DNA of 64,000 nt from Xestospongia bergquistia (taxonomy: Eukaryota; Porifera; Demospongiae; Haplosclerida; Petrosiidae), in contig OZ014412.1 of assembly GCA_963965975.1 (NCBI GenBank), forward strand, positions 11,856,849-11,920,848. Direction: 5' to 3'. The translations under genes were made by a program, and so were the position numbers. The notes beneath the pieces are model-generated. The model was not told where the DNA came from and did not search any database. It saw only the letters and a list, made by a program, of their open reading frames with translations. Below, piece by piece: positions 22,601 through 37,600 of the stretch; within the stretch, counting starts at the first letter, position 1; every line of letters starts with the position of its first letter.

Positions 22601-25600
22601 CTATATCAGGAGACAGTTGGTGGCAACTAGAAAAAGTTGCACAACCACCACTTTTAAAACCATACTCAATGGATGGTATGTGAAATAGATGCTTGTATTA
22701 TCTATCATTACATTTTATGTATTATATGATATAATGGATTACATGATGAACTTAACAATAGGCTCTCCATTCAAGTTCAATGAGAAATGTTGTATCAAAC
22801 ACATTCTCACAGAGAAATATTTAGTCTGTGTAAAACCTGAACAATCTTCAAATGTACAGGTTGGTCTTTAACTACATTGTAATGATCATGTAGCATGTTT
22901 GTTGCTATTTATATTGTACTGTATGTAGCTAACTTTAATTGACTTAGAGGAGGTTCATAATATGTCTGACATCATTTTTGAAATCATGTCAGGGAATCCT
23001 AAAGAAGCAAGTTACTATATGTTCTATTATATAATATATAAAGTATGTTTTTATAGGTGGATGACATCAGTGTAGTTAAGAAAGGAAATCATGTGAGATT
23101 GAAGCACTGTTTGGATCAGAAATACTTAGCAATTAAAGGTAAAATGATATTTTTGAATTATGGTGATATTTTTAAACTGAACATGACAGATATTGAAACA
23201 TTTAACTAGACTGCTCCTATGCTAGCATTCTGCAGCTAATTATTGCTTTAAAGCTATTCAAAATCAAGGATAGCGTACCCACAGTAGTCCACTCTTCCAG
23301 TTTTAATCCTTGAGTTTACTATTGTTTTATTCTATTAAAATGGCCGTGATAATTATATTGCCACATATTATCTTAATGTTAGGGTGTACTATTATATCAC
23401 TTTCCTTTCTTATTTAAGGTGATTCCAGTAATTTTCTCACTGATTCAGCAAAAAAGAAAAAAAGTGGAAGCAAATGGTTTAATGTCAGTATAATAGTGAT
23501 AGATTATAAAATTATACATATTATTTATTGAGAATATTAACTATAAGATAATGTGATGACCTTTTCATAACAGGGTAGTTGATTCTGAATTTTATGACTG
23601 TTGCATAATAAACACTATAGTTTCTCATTCATCCAGTATATGCTCCCTTATATACATAACTTAATAATAAATAAATTATTAAACTGAATATTAAATACTA
23701 AATTTTTGTAGGTATGCCTTGTTGATAGTCAGGAATTTGACAAGAAGTTGGAATTATTTAGAATTGATGAAGTAAGTAGCTTTTAATTATTGTATTCCAG
23801 TGTTAATTAAAATGTCATCAACTGTCACATGTATGTAGACTTTACTATGATAATGATATCAGAGCACATAGTAGAGATCATATTATCATATACACTGTAG
23901 GTCAAACCAAAACATGTACATGCAATGTACTATGTGTTGAGTGTCAAAACATTTCTGAGAAAATTCATGGAAACCTCAAAGCCTATGGTAAGTTTTTACA
24001 CATGTTATATTATATATTTTTAGGTCACAAAAAAATTGATCACATTTTTCTTTCCTTTAATAAACAATAACGTGCATATAATGCAATTTTTTCATAGATT
24101 AATTAGTTATCTTTAACTTACTTTTTCTTGCTATATATTAGCTGGACAAGCCTACAGAAGAACTTATGACAGTTTTAAACAACTTAATTATGTGGATAGG
24201 AGATCCTTCTATTGATCCAAAGACAAAAGTCAAAATGATACGAAATACTCAGGTAACCAGTGCTATGTCTGTCAGTTTGACATGGAAACAGATATTTTAT
24301 TGCCTGACATATGAGCTTTATCTGCAATGTATTTGTTTTAGAAATGCTCACTAGCATCTTTATTGTTTGCATGCATTAAAAGATTAAAATTCATACATTA
24401 TTTGCTGATTAGCATATGGCTAGAACAACATATATGTTGTGTTATTAAATTAACTAAACAATGCAACATTTTTATATAGGTATTTGATATGTTGCTCCAG
24501 TTAATGTCATTGGAACAGACAAGGTAAGTAACAGGCCTTACGAATTCAATGATAGCAAAATATTTTTCAGTACATGTGTTACTTGAACTTACTTGTCTCT
24601 CAAATAGTCTGGAGTTAATGAAGAAGGTGTCCCAAGTATTACTGAGTCTTACTCAAGTTCATAGTCATAGATCACACATGTATTTAGCTGAAAATGATGT
24701 GTTAGATGTTTTGTTTAGCAAAGTAATAAAGTATATTATGAGAACATTTGTGTTAATGACATATTTCATGTAGCTTGGATATAACATTAATGTTGAAAAA
24801 GTGCTAACTTCACTGGTTGAAGATGAAAGGTCAGACATTTTAAATAGCAGTCATGTCAAAATTCTATAATTATATAGAGTTATTGGGTAACTTTTGTTAT
24901 GTAGTGAAATTGCAAAAATTGTGGTTGAGAAATTGGAATCAGATGGTTCACTTGATCGTATTAAAGAGCATTTAGTAAGTTTATGTCGAAGGCTAAGTAA
25001 TTTAGTAATACTATCCTAATGAATTTTACTAAATAACATCTTTTATAGGATGTAGCAGCTCTTGATTTGTTAAGCATGCTGTGCTTTACTGGTGGTCATC
25101 CTGTTAAAAGTCTTCAAGGTAAAACCCATTATAATATTATTAAATCTGATTTCATGTCTTTCCATGTGTATAGATGCAATTTGCAAGTCTTTTTTCACCA
25201 AAAATAAACATCAAGTAAATAAATGCTAATATACATTTTTTAAACATTTCCTTTAATATATTTTTAATGTCAGCATGAAGCTCAGCTATATATTATAGAA
25301 GAAAAATGTGTTTCTTCATACTAGGACAACATTGCTGTCTTTTTTTATCAAACCAAACTATTATGGTCTGATGGAGATGTTGGAGACGTAGTGTTCACTG
25401 AAGTACCTCCAGATGCTGATAAAATCAAAAGAAAAAATGTCAGTTTTGTCTTTCCTTCCAAAGAGGAGTCGAGGTACATAAAAGAGCAGAACTTTTTTCT
25501 TGCACAAGTCAACCTCTTTAGCAGTATTTGTAAAGTATGTTTACTGTTATATAGTGATTAATAAATATAATTAGCTTGTGTTCATCATTAATGTCATGGA

Positions 25601-28600
25601 TGTCACTGTATTAATCAACAAGAAATGCTGTCATAATTGTCTATCGCTTATATATGCTTATAGATAGTTAGTTTCTAGCCCCTTGCATTACTTGCCAATT
25701 AAAAGCATCCCTATATGTCCATTAATTTATATAGGGTATAAATAAGAACTCAATCAAACAAGTTGAGAAGTGGCTCCCTTTTGATGAAGACATGGCAATC
25801 CTAAAGAATGATGATGTTCATCCATTAGTTCGATCAGCTTATTTGGACTTTGTTGTATCTGCATATCTTGATGAGATGTTTCAAGAGACAGGCATGGATA
25901 TACGTGCTTTAACACAATGTTATGTAAGTTTTAATCAATACACCTTAATTTTGCTGGTTTTCGTTATGCCAATAGGATTACATTCTCAAATAAACAATTT
26001 ATCATTATGTTACAGAAATTGAATGAACTGTCACTTCAGTCTACATGTCTACAGCCAGGTCTAGGAAGTCCTAAAATATCAAAAAACGTGGAATGGGTAC
26101 AAAGAGCATATGTGAAATGGGTACAAGAGCAGATACAAAAAAATAAAGTCAGTAATTTTTGCTTATATTTGATTGCCAGCTCACTGTTTAACTAAAACTT
26201 TTAAATGGCATTATATAGTTAGGTTTTCTGCATGCCTCTATACACAGTAAAAAGTGACGGGTAGAAAGAACCCAAACTTTTGGGTCAAAACACCTGCAAC
26301 TCAGGTAACCCATGTCTTGGGTTAAAATAACCCAATGAAAATAATAGTTAAAACAACTGTCAAATGTATTGGTGATTATAACCCACACCTATAGTTAAAT
26401 TAACATCTGACATAGTAGTTGAGGTAACAATTGCTGTTACTTTAACTTTGTGCACTGTGGTTACTGTAACACTTAGTAGGTTTGATTCTAACATATGTTG
26501 CAGTTATCATAACTAGCAAAATAGGTTGTTATAACTAATATTGTTAATGTAAATCATTGGTGGTGACATGACTCTTTGTTTGGTTTCATCATGTAATGTA
26601 CTTTATTTTGATAGCCACACTGAGAAAAGCATGTTGTCATTTTAACTAAGGTCTTCATTACTACAGTTACATCAATATGATGTAAGCCCAATTCAAAGTT
26701 GCTACAAGGCCAATACAAGTGTAACTCAATAAGCATGAAGCCAACTAGTTGGATCTACAACCACATTGCTTTTACACCCACTTTGCTATAGTAGTCGAAT
26801 CATGGCTTCAATTGAAGCTATAAGTAGATACTAAGTTAGTTAAGTTGAAATAGTATCTACCTCTTCCTCATAATTTCCGTTATTGATCATAAACTACAAA
26901 GATTACTTTTGGCTTTTAGTTGGATTTTCACATATTAAGTTAGACCAATTTTTGGCTTTGTGGTAACTCAATATTGGGCTTACATCAACTTGATGAGATT
27001 CTGGGTGAAATGACAAAATGCTATTTTAAGTGCATTATTATGCCTATGTCATTTCTGTTTCTTCACACTAGTCATTAATATCTGATTTATTTGATTATAA
27101 TGTTTATTATGGTCATAAACTAACAGTTGGTTTGACTTATATTCATCTAAAACCCTACGTTATGTAAACTAATATTGCTTTGTCTCCCTTTTACCAATTT
27201 GTTTTAATAACTAGATCTAGATTACATTGTTATTTTGGTGTTAAACTACCTAACCTAGTTATAGTAACAGTCAGTCAACATGGTAGCTTCAACCAACTTA
27301 GTTACATTAATCCATTTTAGTTAAAGTTACCCAGGAGTGTCACTTCAATTACATGTAGGTTAATATAACCAATTTGTATTGTAGTTGATACAACCATTGC
27401 AGGTAGTTTTAACCTTGTGTTTTTTGCTGTGTAATTATAGAGATGATTTACTATAATATATCTTTATATTACACTAGCTTTTATAACATATGGTGTGTAC
27501 GTATTGATTAATATATTCCTTTTATTCTTTAATGTTTAAAATAACAAAAAACTTATTGTACTAAAGCAATTGAAAGTACATGGACAGGCAAGTGAAAATA
27601 AACTTCTAAGCAAAATGTTAGCAGCATTGGAGCCGTGGGTGACTTATGGCTATTGCTGGGACTTAGAAACACAACCAATTGAACTTGAAAGTCTTGTGAA
27701 TATGTTAGATGGAAAAACTGACATTGGTACGTTAATTTTATACATGTATTTGTAGGTTTCAGTTACATGTTTATATCACCGACAAAATTGATTGGTTGAT
27801 TTAACCAATATATAATAATTAATTGGTTGCATCACAAGACACTGAGATGTAGTAAGCATCACACTGCTTTCATGACTAATGTGCTGATTGAAATAAAGAA
27901 GGAACATGCAACAACTACATATGGCTTTTGAATGGCAGTTGCACACATGGTCCTTCCTTCTTTGCAAGCTTATGAGCTCCAAATAGTATATTACAAAAAA
28001 ACTTACATTATATAATTAAGAATATCAATATCTGGAAAAAATTGGCTAAGGTTTGTTTAAGTATGGTGGACAGTATCTGTAGAGTCTCGACTAGTGTTTT
28101 ACTTATGATATTGAAGATGAAGAACTGAAACAAGCTAATATATATATAGAGAGAGAGAGAGAGTGTATTATTCAAATTGTCTACAGAATATTAAAACTGT
28201 ACTTAGTGATCTCCAACAGGGAAGCATTTATTGAAGAGTGGTTCATTTGTTAAGCATGTAGCTGTTACAACACATTTGTTAATTACTTCGACATATTACT
28301 CTCAAAACTTACATAGAATAAATCAAAACCAAATGAACATACAGACATGAGTAAATATGTATGCATGTGGAAAACGTAGTGTTCCTATATATGTTCCAAA
28401 TATATTACATGCAAGCCAAATTTACTGTATATAGTGGTACTTAGTACATTTAATCATTACCATTTTATTCATAGCTACAGATTGCCATAAAGAAGGCAAT
28501 AACTATTCCATCATTGAAGTGAAAATAAGGTATAGTGCCTAATAATTAACTAAACACATTTGCAGAGCTTTGTTCATTGCCATGTACGGTACTACACGGA

Positions 28601-31600
28601 ACTAAAAGTCACATAGTTTATTGCTTGAAACAGGTGAAGCCTATCGGTATCAAACCAGATCTATCTCTTTAAATTAAACATAATATGTTTAAGTTGAATA
28701 AATTTGTTGCTTTGAGTTATAAGGATGGTATGTTTCTTGTAGAATTGTGAAGCTGCTACATCTATTTTTTAAACAACTTTGTCAGATTGCCACAAAAGTA
28801 AGATTACAATTAGCTCCTTTATTTCTTTTGTTATATCATTTTCATTATGCAATTTCCTCTGTTATTAGAAATTCCTTATTTTTTGGAGAGAAAATAAGGA
28901 TTTCTTGTACGAGTACTTTCATGAAGGCGACTCAGGCTTACACTCGTACCTACTATTGTGGTGTGTTGATGTTAGGCTATTTTATTCTGTTATGATTGAA
29001 AGATGTTCTTTTTAAGGATATATGATCATGACAAACTAAATGAGTGTTTTGTAGAGAGAGGATACAAATGTTTTATTGAAGATGACAATCTTTCTCTAAT
29101 ACTTCAAGATTTAATGAATTATGGTGATGAAGAATTAAGCATTTGCTGTGCCAAATTACTTTTTGACATTCACAAGGTAAAGTACAAATAACTGTCTTAT
29201 TCATTGCAATGCGTCTTGTTGGTTGAAATATATGATTTGTTGCATTCAATTGTTGCATGTGTATGAACATAATGTTTTAGTTAGCATGTGACCAAAAACA
29301 GTCATAAGACTGCTTAGTGTTCTTAATAAATAAAATTCTATAATTGTCACAGCAGAAGCATTCGTTAAGTGTTCTTAATATTTGTTTCATGTATCTCTTC
29401 GGTAGCATGGCCAAACATGAAGATTTTATGTAACCATGTCACAAAATTCATTAGACTATTCAACAATGTACTTAACCTTGTTGAAATGATAAAAATAATG
29501 TGCCTCTTCTCATAATATAATGCATTACATTAACTGGATGTGATGTTAAAACTTAATTCAGTTTGCACACTTTTTTAATAGAAAGAGCGTATACTTTTTG
29601 AAATGGCTCTGAAATCTTATGTTGTTAGTGAAGTTGATGATGATAATATGCACAAATACATTTCCTTTTCTGAATCTGAGGCAGAGTATAACCATTTGCG
29701 AAGAATGATAAGAGGTTTTGATGAAGGTATGTTCTATAACATTTAGTAAAGTATAGTGAGTCAAAATGTGTTTTTCCTTTGCAGAACCAATGAGTGGTAA
29801 CGATCAACCTTTTAAAGAAGAAATAAATTTTCTTAAAAGTTTAAAAATGAAGTTTGTCTGCCAAATTGATGATACAGAGGTGAAGCATTGTAACCAAAAC
29901 ATTGCCTTTTCTACTGGTAAGTATAAAATGCATCTTTATTAGTTATTACATTGATTGTTGTATGTATTGTGTACAAAAATATTTATGTAATTGTTGTTAG
30001 ATCAAAGATATGATTATTATTTATAAGTCCACATTCATTTAAATGATCAATTGTTGACAGTTTTAATTATTAAAACAATCTACAGATCCATTTGACTATG
30101 TCATGTCCTACAGGTATCTTTTCAGCTCTGTTGACCTTCATATTAAAGTTTTGTCCAATTGAAACTGGAAAGGAAGAGACATTACTTAAAAGTGCTTGTG
30201 AAACACTTCAAAGTATGTCTCGTGGAAATGACAGAGTAAATATTTAAAAATTCCTTGAACATTAGTAAAAACTATGATCATTGTTTCAGGTCAAAAAGGA
30301 GATTTTTCATAATTTTAGAGACTTATTAAAAGTCAAAACTGGAGTGGCACCTGTAGCTCATTTATTAACTGAAGTAAGAATTCGTTTAATTTATTGTAAC
30401 TCTCAATCTTACCCTCATAATTATAAACTGATCTTATTAATGTTAATTAATGATTTCGGTAATAAATTATTGTTTCAAGTAGTTTATTTAATTTCAGATT
30501 CTCACAGACAATGTTGCTCTATGCCATCAGTTAACTGAAGAAGACATTAGACAATTATATACTTTAGCTTGTACTGACAGTCCTGGCTATTCAGATTTTT
30601 TCACCACATTGGAGACTGTAATAAAGGTAATCATGTGGTATTACTGTTTAATAAGTTATAAAATGATACATGCTTGTTTTCAGTACAAGTATAACATGGA
30701 ATTCTGGTTAAGATAATTCCCAGATCAGTAAAAGAAATATTTTATAAGAATACAATTTTCAAAACTATATATAGAACAGAATTAAATTTTATTTCTATTT
30801 ATATGATGTAACATATAATGCTTCTAAACAGCCCCAAAAGTTTGTACCTTCTGGATCTCCAGTTTTATACTTAAAAATCTATCAAGAGATGATCACCAGA
30901 ATTTTTTCTGATACTCACCAAGACCATTTCGAAAATCTTATAACAAGAAACGACTCCAACCATAGAATGTTAATACTTAAAACTGTTAGTGCATTAACAA
31001 AATAACCAATGTAACTTACATTAACTGTTTCCCAAAATATAGAAAAATGATGACTTTCCACTATTGGTACAGTTACTCAGTGTGTCTAGTTTATTAGCTA
31101 CTTGCTGTGAGGGAGAGTGTAGATTTGCTGAAATTGTTTGCCAGGATATTTTCAGTTTAGAAGAACTCCTTGAGTGAGTTAGTAACATTATGTGCTTATT
31201 GTATCAATATATCAATTATAACTTTTATTCTGTATATAATATTACTAATAGTACTTGCTAGTCTCTATAATGTATAATATTCTTGTGTACAGAATAATAA
31301 CAGATGATGATGTGGATATAGGTCGTAAAGAACCATTTTTTCGTCTTCTCATTTGGTCCTACATAATAACTGAAAAAGATTCTCTTTCTTCAGTAGACAA
31401 ATTGTCAAAGAAAGAGTGAGCCACAGTGTAATTGTGTCAAAATCCTTTCATTTTTATCTCTTCACATAGAAAATTCTGGAATCACATTTATAAAATTGCA
31501 GTGGAAATGAAATCACTAAGTACAAAGTACAAAGAACAAAAAATCCATTTAAAAACATTACTCAGGAAATTGTTTTCTCAACATCTTGTAAGCAAATTAA

Positions 31601-34600
31601 CATCACATTATGCAGGAGTGTATGTATATTGATTAATATCTACATCATTTGCTTTTGCAATTATTAGACAAGTTTGCCCAAAAAAATAGTTGTTTTAGCC
31701 AGTTCAAATAGATTATTATATTATAGAAAAAATTGTAATTATAAATTATATCCTTTTCTAGTGTTGGACTGATTTAATTTCTATAAGACAAAAAGATGAG
31801 CACTTTTCTGAACTGATTTATTTGGTTAACTGTCTAATTCCATTTGTCACTTCGTTCTGTACAAAAGTAATGACCTTTCAACATTCTGAACTTACAAAAA
31901 GTAAATTCAAAGTAATCATAGAAGGTAGAATGAAAGACCTTAAAACTATTGGATCTACTGTTTCAGTAAGTATTCAAAAAATATTAACACTGATCCTTTC
32001 TATTGTAAATGTTCATTTATATATTATTTGAATAACTTACATAAATTTTTACTATAGAATTTTTTAAAAGATTACCCCCACATTTTTATGACAACTCAAG
32101 CTCAGACTACTTTTTGGAAATCCTGTCTTAACAGCATTGAAGGTTTGGCACCTGAAACTTTGGAATACAGTGTAAGCTACTCAAACCATACTGTATATAG
32201 CTAGGGATATACATAACTTATTAATCCTAGATATCAAGTGTGATGTGCTAGGTATCTATGAGCTTACATGGGTTAATAAGTATAGATTCCATCCACCAAG
32301 ATGTCTGACTATTTTAAATTATAGCAAAGTATGACACAAACTATCCCAAGCATTAGTGACAACAATAGAATATCTTAAATAAAAGTATCTTATGGATGAT
32401 TTGGAGAACAACAAGACTGGTATATTTTAAGCACCATTGTGGATAGTCTTTATCCACATGATGAATTATTTGTTTTTATTTTAGCCTGCAATCTTTTAAC
32501 CACTAGGGTTATTTTGAGAAATATCTTAAATATCTTCTTAGCTAGTAATACACCTAGTAAGACTTTTACCAGCATTTCAATGAGTACAACCTGTCAAAAA
32601 TTGAATCTTAGAGCTCAGTGTTTTTGAGAAGTTGTGTCAGTCTGGCTTAGATGAGCAGTTCATGGAATGAACAGGACATCAGAGTGTCAATGTTGTATGT
32701 AGAATATCTCTTGCCTATTGTAAATAGAGCACAAGAAAGTAGCACTCAATTAGATCTAGTACTTACAGAAACAAATGGTGGCAATGTCTACTAATATCCT
32801 ACAGCAATGTATTATATCAAGTAACAATAAATTCACAGACTTTAAGGGGAATTTTCCCCACCCCCAAAACACATTAAACCCCCTTAAAATAAAGACACTG
32901 TTGTACTGTGAATCTTCAAACCTTTCTACATAAAAAAATTAAATTAATAGCTATATTTTTAAGTAAAATGTTAGTAAATCAACAAAGGAACAAAATATAG
33001 CATATTCATTTTTCAGATCATATTGAATATCTTTTAAAACAGGAAATTGACATGGAGAGAGAATGTAAGTCTTCAGAGTTAGTGGAGTATGAAGAAAAAA
33101 TGGCAGATGAGATTAAAACAAATAAAATGCTAAGATGGTATGTTTTAAACTACGAGGTTGTGTATAAGTGGAAATCTTCTGAGGATTTAGGTAAATATAA
33201 TCAATACAGTGATAATAGATCTGATTTATTTTATATGGATATGTAATGTGATAGTAACACTAATCTTTAAAGCTACATGTATTGATTGTTTACACCTGAA
33301 ATGATATGAAACTTATTAAATCAATTATTATATAGATTTGTGTGATTCTGACAGTGTTCTACCTGGTGGCCAAAGTTTTAAAGACTTAGTTAAGTTGTTT
33401 ACTGATGATATTACAGAAATGGATAAAGAGTATGTTGATAATTGCTTTGATTCTACATCTCTGTTTGATTGCAGCTCTAAACTGGAGAAAGCAAATTATC
33501 TCCTAACACTGCTAAGGTATATATATGTTATATAATCAAAAATTGTTGTAACATTTTTTGGTTAAATTATACACTAGTGCCCTTTATAAACCAATATGTC
33601 AGCAAACATATATTAGTATTGAAAGAGCTGAATTGACTGCTACACTGCTTACAACATTACAAGTGCTATATGGAATTCTCTATAACTCAATGACCAAAAT
33701 ATCTTTGGAAGGTCATCAATGGAAAGAGTAAGCAATTCCAGTTTTAAGTAGTTGTTTTGGAAATACCAATCATGTTACATTTCAAGAGTGTTACTCTCTA
33801 TTATATAAATGTAGGTATTATAAGGAACATGTAAAGCCACTTCAATATGGTCTCTGTTGTTTCCATGAAAAAGTAACTTAATATATATCTACTTGTATTC
33901 CTATTTCTTTACTGGCTTTCTTAGGCAATATTATATCTTCCTCATTCAAATGATGATATTGCTGTACAAGTATTAGCCTTTTTTGCAGCACTTCTATACG
34001 ATGGTAATGAAGATGTTCAAGAGAAAATCTTTGAACTTATAACTGAAGACTCAAATTTCTTCTTAAGGCTTCATAAACTAATCATCAGTGCTATATTTGA
34101 CTTTAGTCAGGAATTTAAGTGAGTTAGTTAGCATCATACCTTGTCTAAAATAATAAATACATGTCTGTGATAAACACAACAATATTAAGTACATTGTTAA
34201 TTTATGATAAATAAAGTGTAGATATTATTTGTTGTTTTATTAATTCTTCATATATATGTTCAGATTTTCAGTGGTTAGTACATCACCTTCAACTTATGTA
34301 AGTTATCAATTTAACTGTCATTAAGCACAGTTATTAATATTGTACATTTCTACTTGTTGTATAACTTTATGATATTGATTGACAGACACTTAATGAAAAA
34401 GGACAAGAGTTCTTGGCTACCTCTGATTCAAATGTAAGATAACAATTATCCTAATGTTTCTGTTGTATGGTACCTTTTATTAACACATCTAGACATTTGA
34501 CTTAAGAAGACGAGTGTTTTTAAATGATGTAAGCATCTCCTATGATGGCATTATTGTTACTTACCTTCTTTCTGATTTCAGTACTTATTGTAGAGTTATG

Positions 34601-37600
34601 ATGGTGAATATTCACTCGAGGACCCAATATCATTTGACAAAAGTCATGAAAGTGTACCTTTAGCAGACAAAGTTTTTGAACTAGTTGAAGTTGTAGTTGA
34701 AACACCTCCTGAAGATGACTTTTCTTCTGCAACCAAAAACAGTGATAGTCCAGCATACAAAAGTTGTCATATAGTAGACCGCAAAACAGTGACATTTGGA
34801 GATAAATTAGAAGTTGTTGAAGATGACACATACAAAAGAAATCGAATTTCAGTAATTGCTATGATGATAATTGCATGCATCATTTCTAATAATTATATTT
34901 TATATATTTTATATTTTTAGTTACTAGTTAATGAAAATTATGATCTGCAATGTTGTATCCGTAAAACTGAAACAGAACTAGAAACATGCCCTGTAAGTAA
35001 TAGTTTACTAACTCAAATAAGGAAACTTTTATATGTTATATTATATTTTCCTGTAGATTGAAAATAGTCTTGTTTTTGTGCCAAAGGTCAGTCAACCAAA
35101 TATCATATATATATGAACTAATCCATGACTACTATTACATGAATTAAAATTAAAATTGTTTAATGTTTAGCGTCAAGTTATTACCCATATTCCTCAACCA
35201 TCATCTAGTGAAACAACCCAAGGTATGCTTTTAGTAGAGTATTCAATGGCTAAAGAAAACAATACATACAATGTTTTATGAATACAAATATCTACATTTT
35301 CAATTTATATTTTGACAATAAGATAAGTCTATTTATTTACACTTACATAGAAAAGCATAAGAAAAAGAAGAAGAAAATGTCTTCTAATGCGAAAGGTTAC
35401 TTCAACATAGCTGATGAAAGAGCCTTAAAAGCTGTTTGTCAATCAGTAAAGTTAAACTGTAATTAGTATGTGTTGATGATTGTATTAATTTCACATAGGG
35501 AGATAGTGATCATGATCATAAAGACAGGATTGCTATTACTCGAGTTACAGTTGTTTTAGAACTAGTTGCTGCTATGACTGATGGTCAAAACAGAAAAGTG
35601 CAAAATATTTTACGAAGTCAAAAGCATTGCTTTCCTGTAAGTTAGGATTATCAGTGTGAGCTTATCAGAAAAATATTTGTATAGAGCTTTAATATTGTTG
35701 GTGAAATTGCAGTCTTATTGCAAGGTCTTGCTGAAAACCCTGTTGTTAATGACCAAACTATATTACTGATGAAGAAAGCTATTCAAGTATTCTTAATTAA
35801 ATAATATAATTCTTTTTATGCCTTCAAAGGCACTTATTGAGACATGTGCTGGTAACTATGAGAACCAGCTTATGGCAATTAATGGTCAAGTTGTTGACTC
35901 CATAAATCTAATGTTAAAACATTCTATCAAGGTAATCTCTTACAACTGCCTTCATTTTACTTCTATTCTGTAATTGTACATTGACCAGTCATATATCTCT
36001 GTCCTTAAGGATATTACTGATGAACACAGAATGCTTGAATTGCAATACAAGGCCTTTGAGTTATTACAGGTGTTATTGGAAGAGACCAATAAAAGCAGCA
36101 AAGATGTCGCATATTCAATTTACAAAGATTTGAGAGTAAAGGAAGTTGTATGGAGAATGAAAGAATATTATGTGAGTATGTATTATTATATATAATACTA
36201 ATAAATGTCTTAGTAATTATATACTCTATCACCAAAATAACAGCTGTGTATTATTTGAGTTTGCACAGACACCAGTTGATGTCAGCAAAACTGATTATTT
36301 TTATTTTTAATTGTAGCTTCTTCCAGAAACATCAGAATTGAAAAGTGCTGCTATGTTAAAGGCCTATCACGTGTTGAAGAGTATTACAGATCTTGTTAAC
36401 ATAAAATTCGAAAGCTATGGTTAGCCATTTCTTTTTACCTTCAAATTATATACTATATCATTTGGGATAGTTACATGTGATGTTGATGATGATATGTGGA
36501 CATTTGTGAAAGATTGGACATTGAGCATTGAAGTTAATTATGTAACAAAAAATAATGAAGAGATTTTAACTAGTGTCTACTTTCCCTTTGATCCCAAGGT
36601 ATATTCTTGTCAAATAATCCTTGCAATCTTTTTATAATAAATAAATTGTTGTGTACATAAATTTAATTGCAATTAATAAAGTACTTATCTATTACAAATT
36701 ATTTAAATAGAGTTGTTATTATGTTCTATTGAGCACTGTGTTATTATCAAATGTAATTATATGTAATAACATGTAATTGCAGAGAAAGTTATTAGATGAT
36801 GACAAGGAAAAGATACAGTCTGACATCAAACGTGACACTCCAGAAGAGAAAGTAAAAGATCTCTTGAATTGGATTAAATCTGTGCAGAAAAATGATGCCC
36901 ACAAAGTAAGCAACATATGCACATTGTCTGACTTTCTTCTTTGTGCAAAATAAGCAGCAATGCCAGACTAGTAATGCATACACATGCACAAATATTAATA
37001 CCTATATATATTGAACAACACCAAATTAAAGTTATCATCTTCATAATCTAGACTAAATATTTGAGCAAGCTCCCCTTTTATAAAGAAGGATCGTAAGTTC
37101 AAATGTTTTGTTTTAGCTGTTTCATTGCTTTTAGAATTCTACTCCATTGGGTTTTGATTATTTTGACAATTCTGTTGAACCTCTTCATTCTGTTCCTGTA
37201 CAAAGCTCCACAAGACCAAAGGTGCAATTAGTGTCACATGGCAATAATAAGTTCTTTTATATCTCTTTCTTTTTAAAAAGTTCTCCAAATGTCACAAACA
37301 GTACAGCTGCAATGAGAGAGCCACATATTGCTACCTGGTTTAGGAACTATTTACACTTCTTTCTAGGAAGTTTCCATTTTGTACTTAGTCTGTTAATGTT
37401 ATCAGAATACATACTTAGAGAAAAACCTAACTTCATTGCCACTTTTCCTTGGGTTCAGAGAAAACTGTATGTATAAGACATTGTGACTTAATTGAGCATA
37501 CACAGACTATACTTGTCCTCATGGATAAACACAATCATTGCAATAAAAATTATAAATCTATTGATTTCTTTTGTACAGATATAAAATGAAAAAATGGTAT

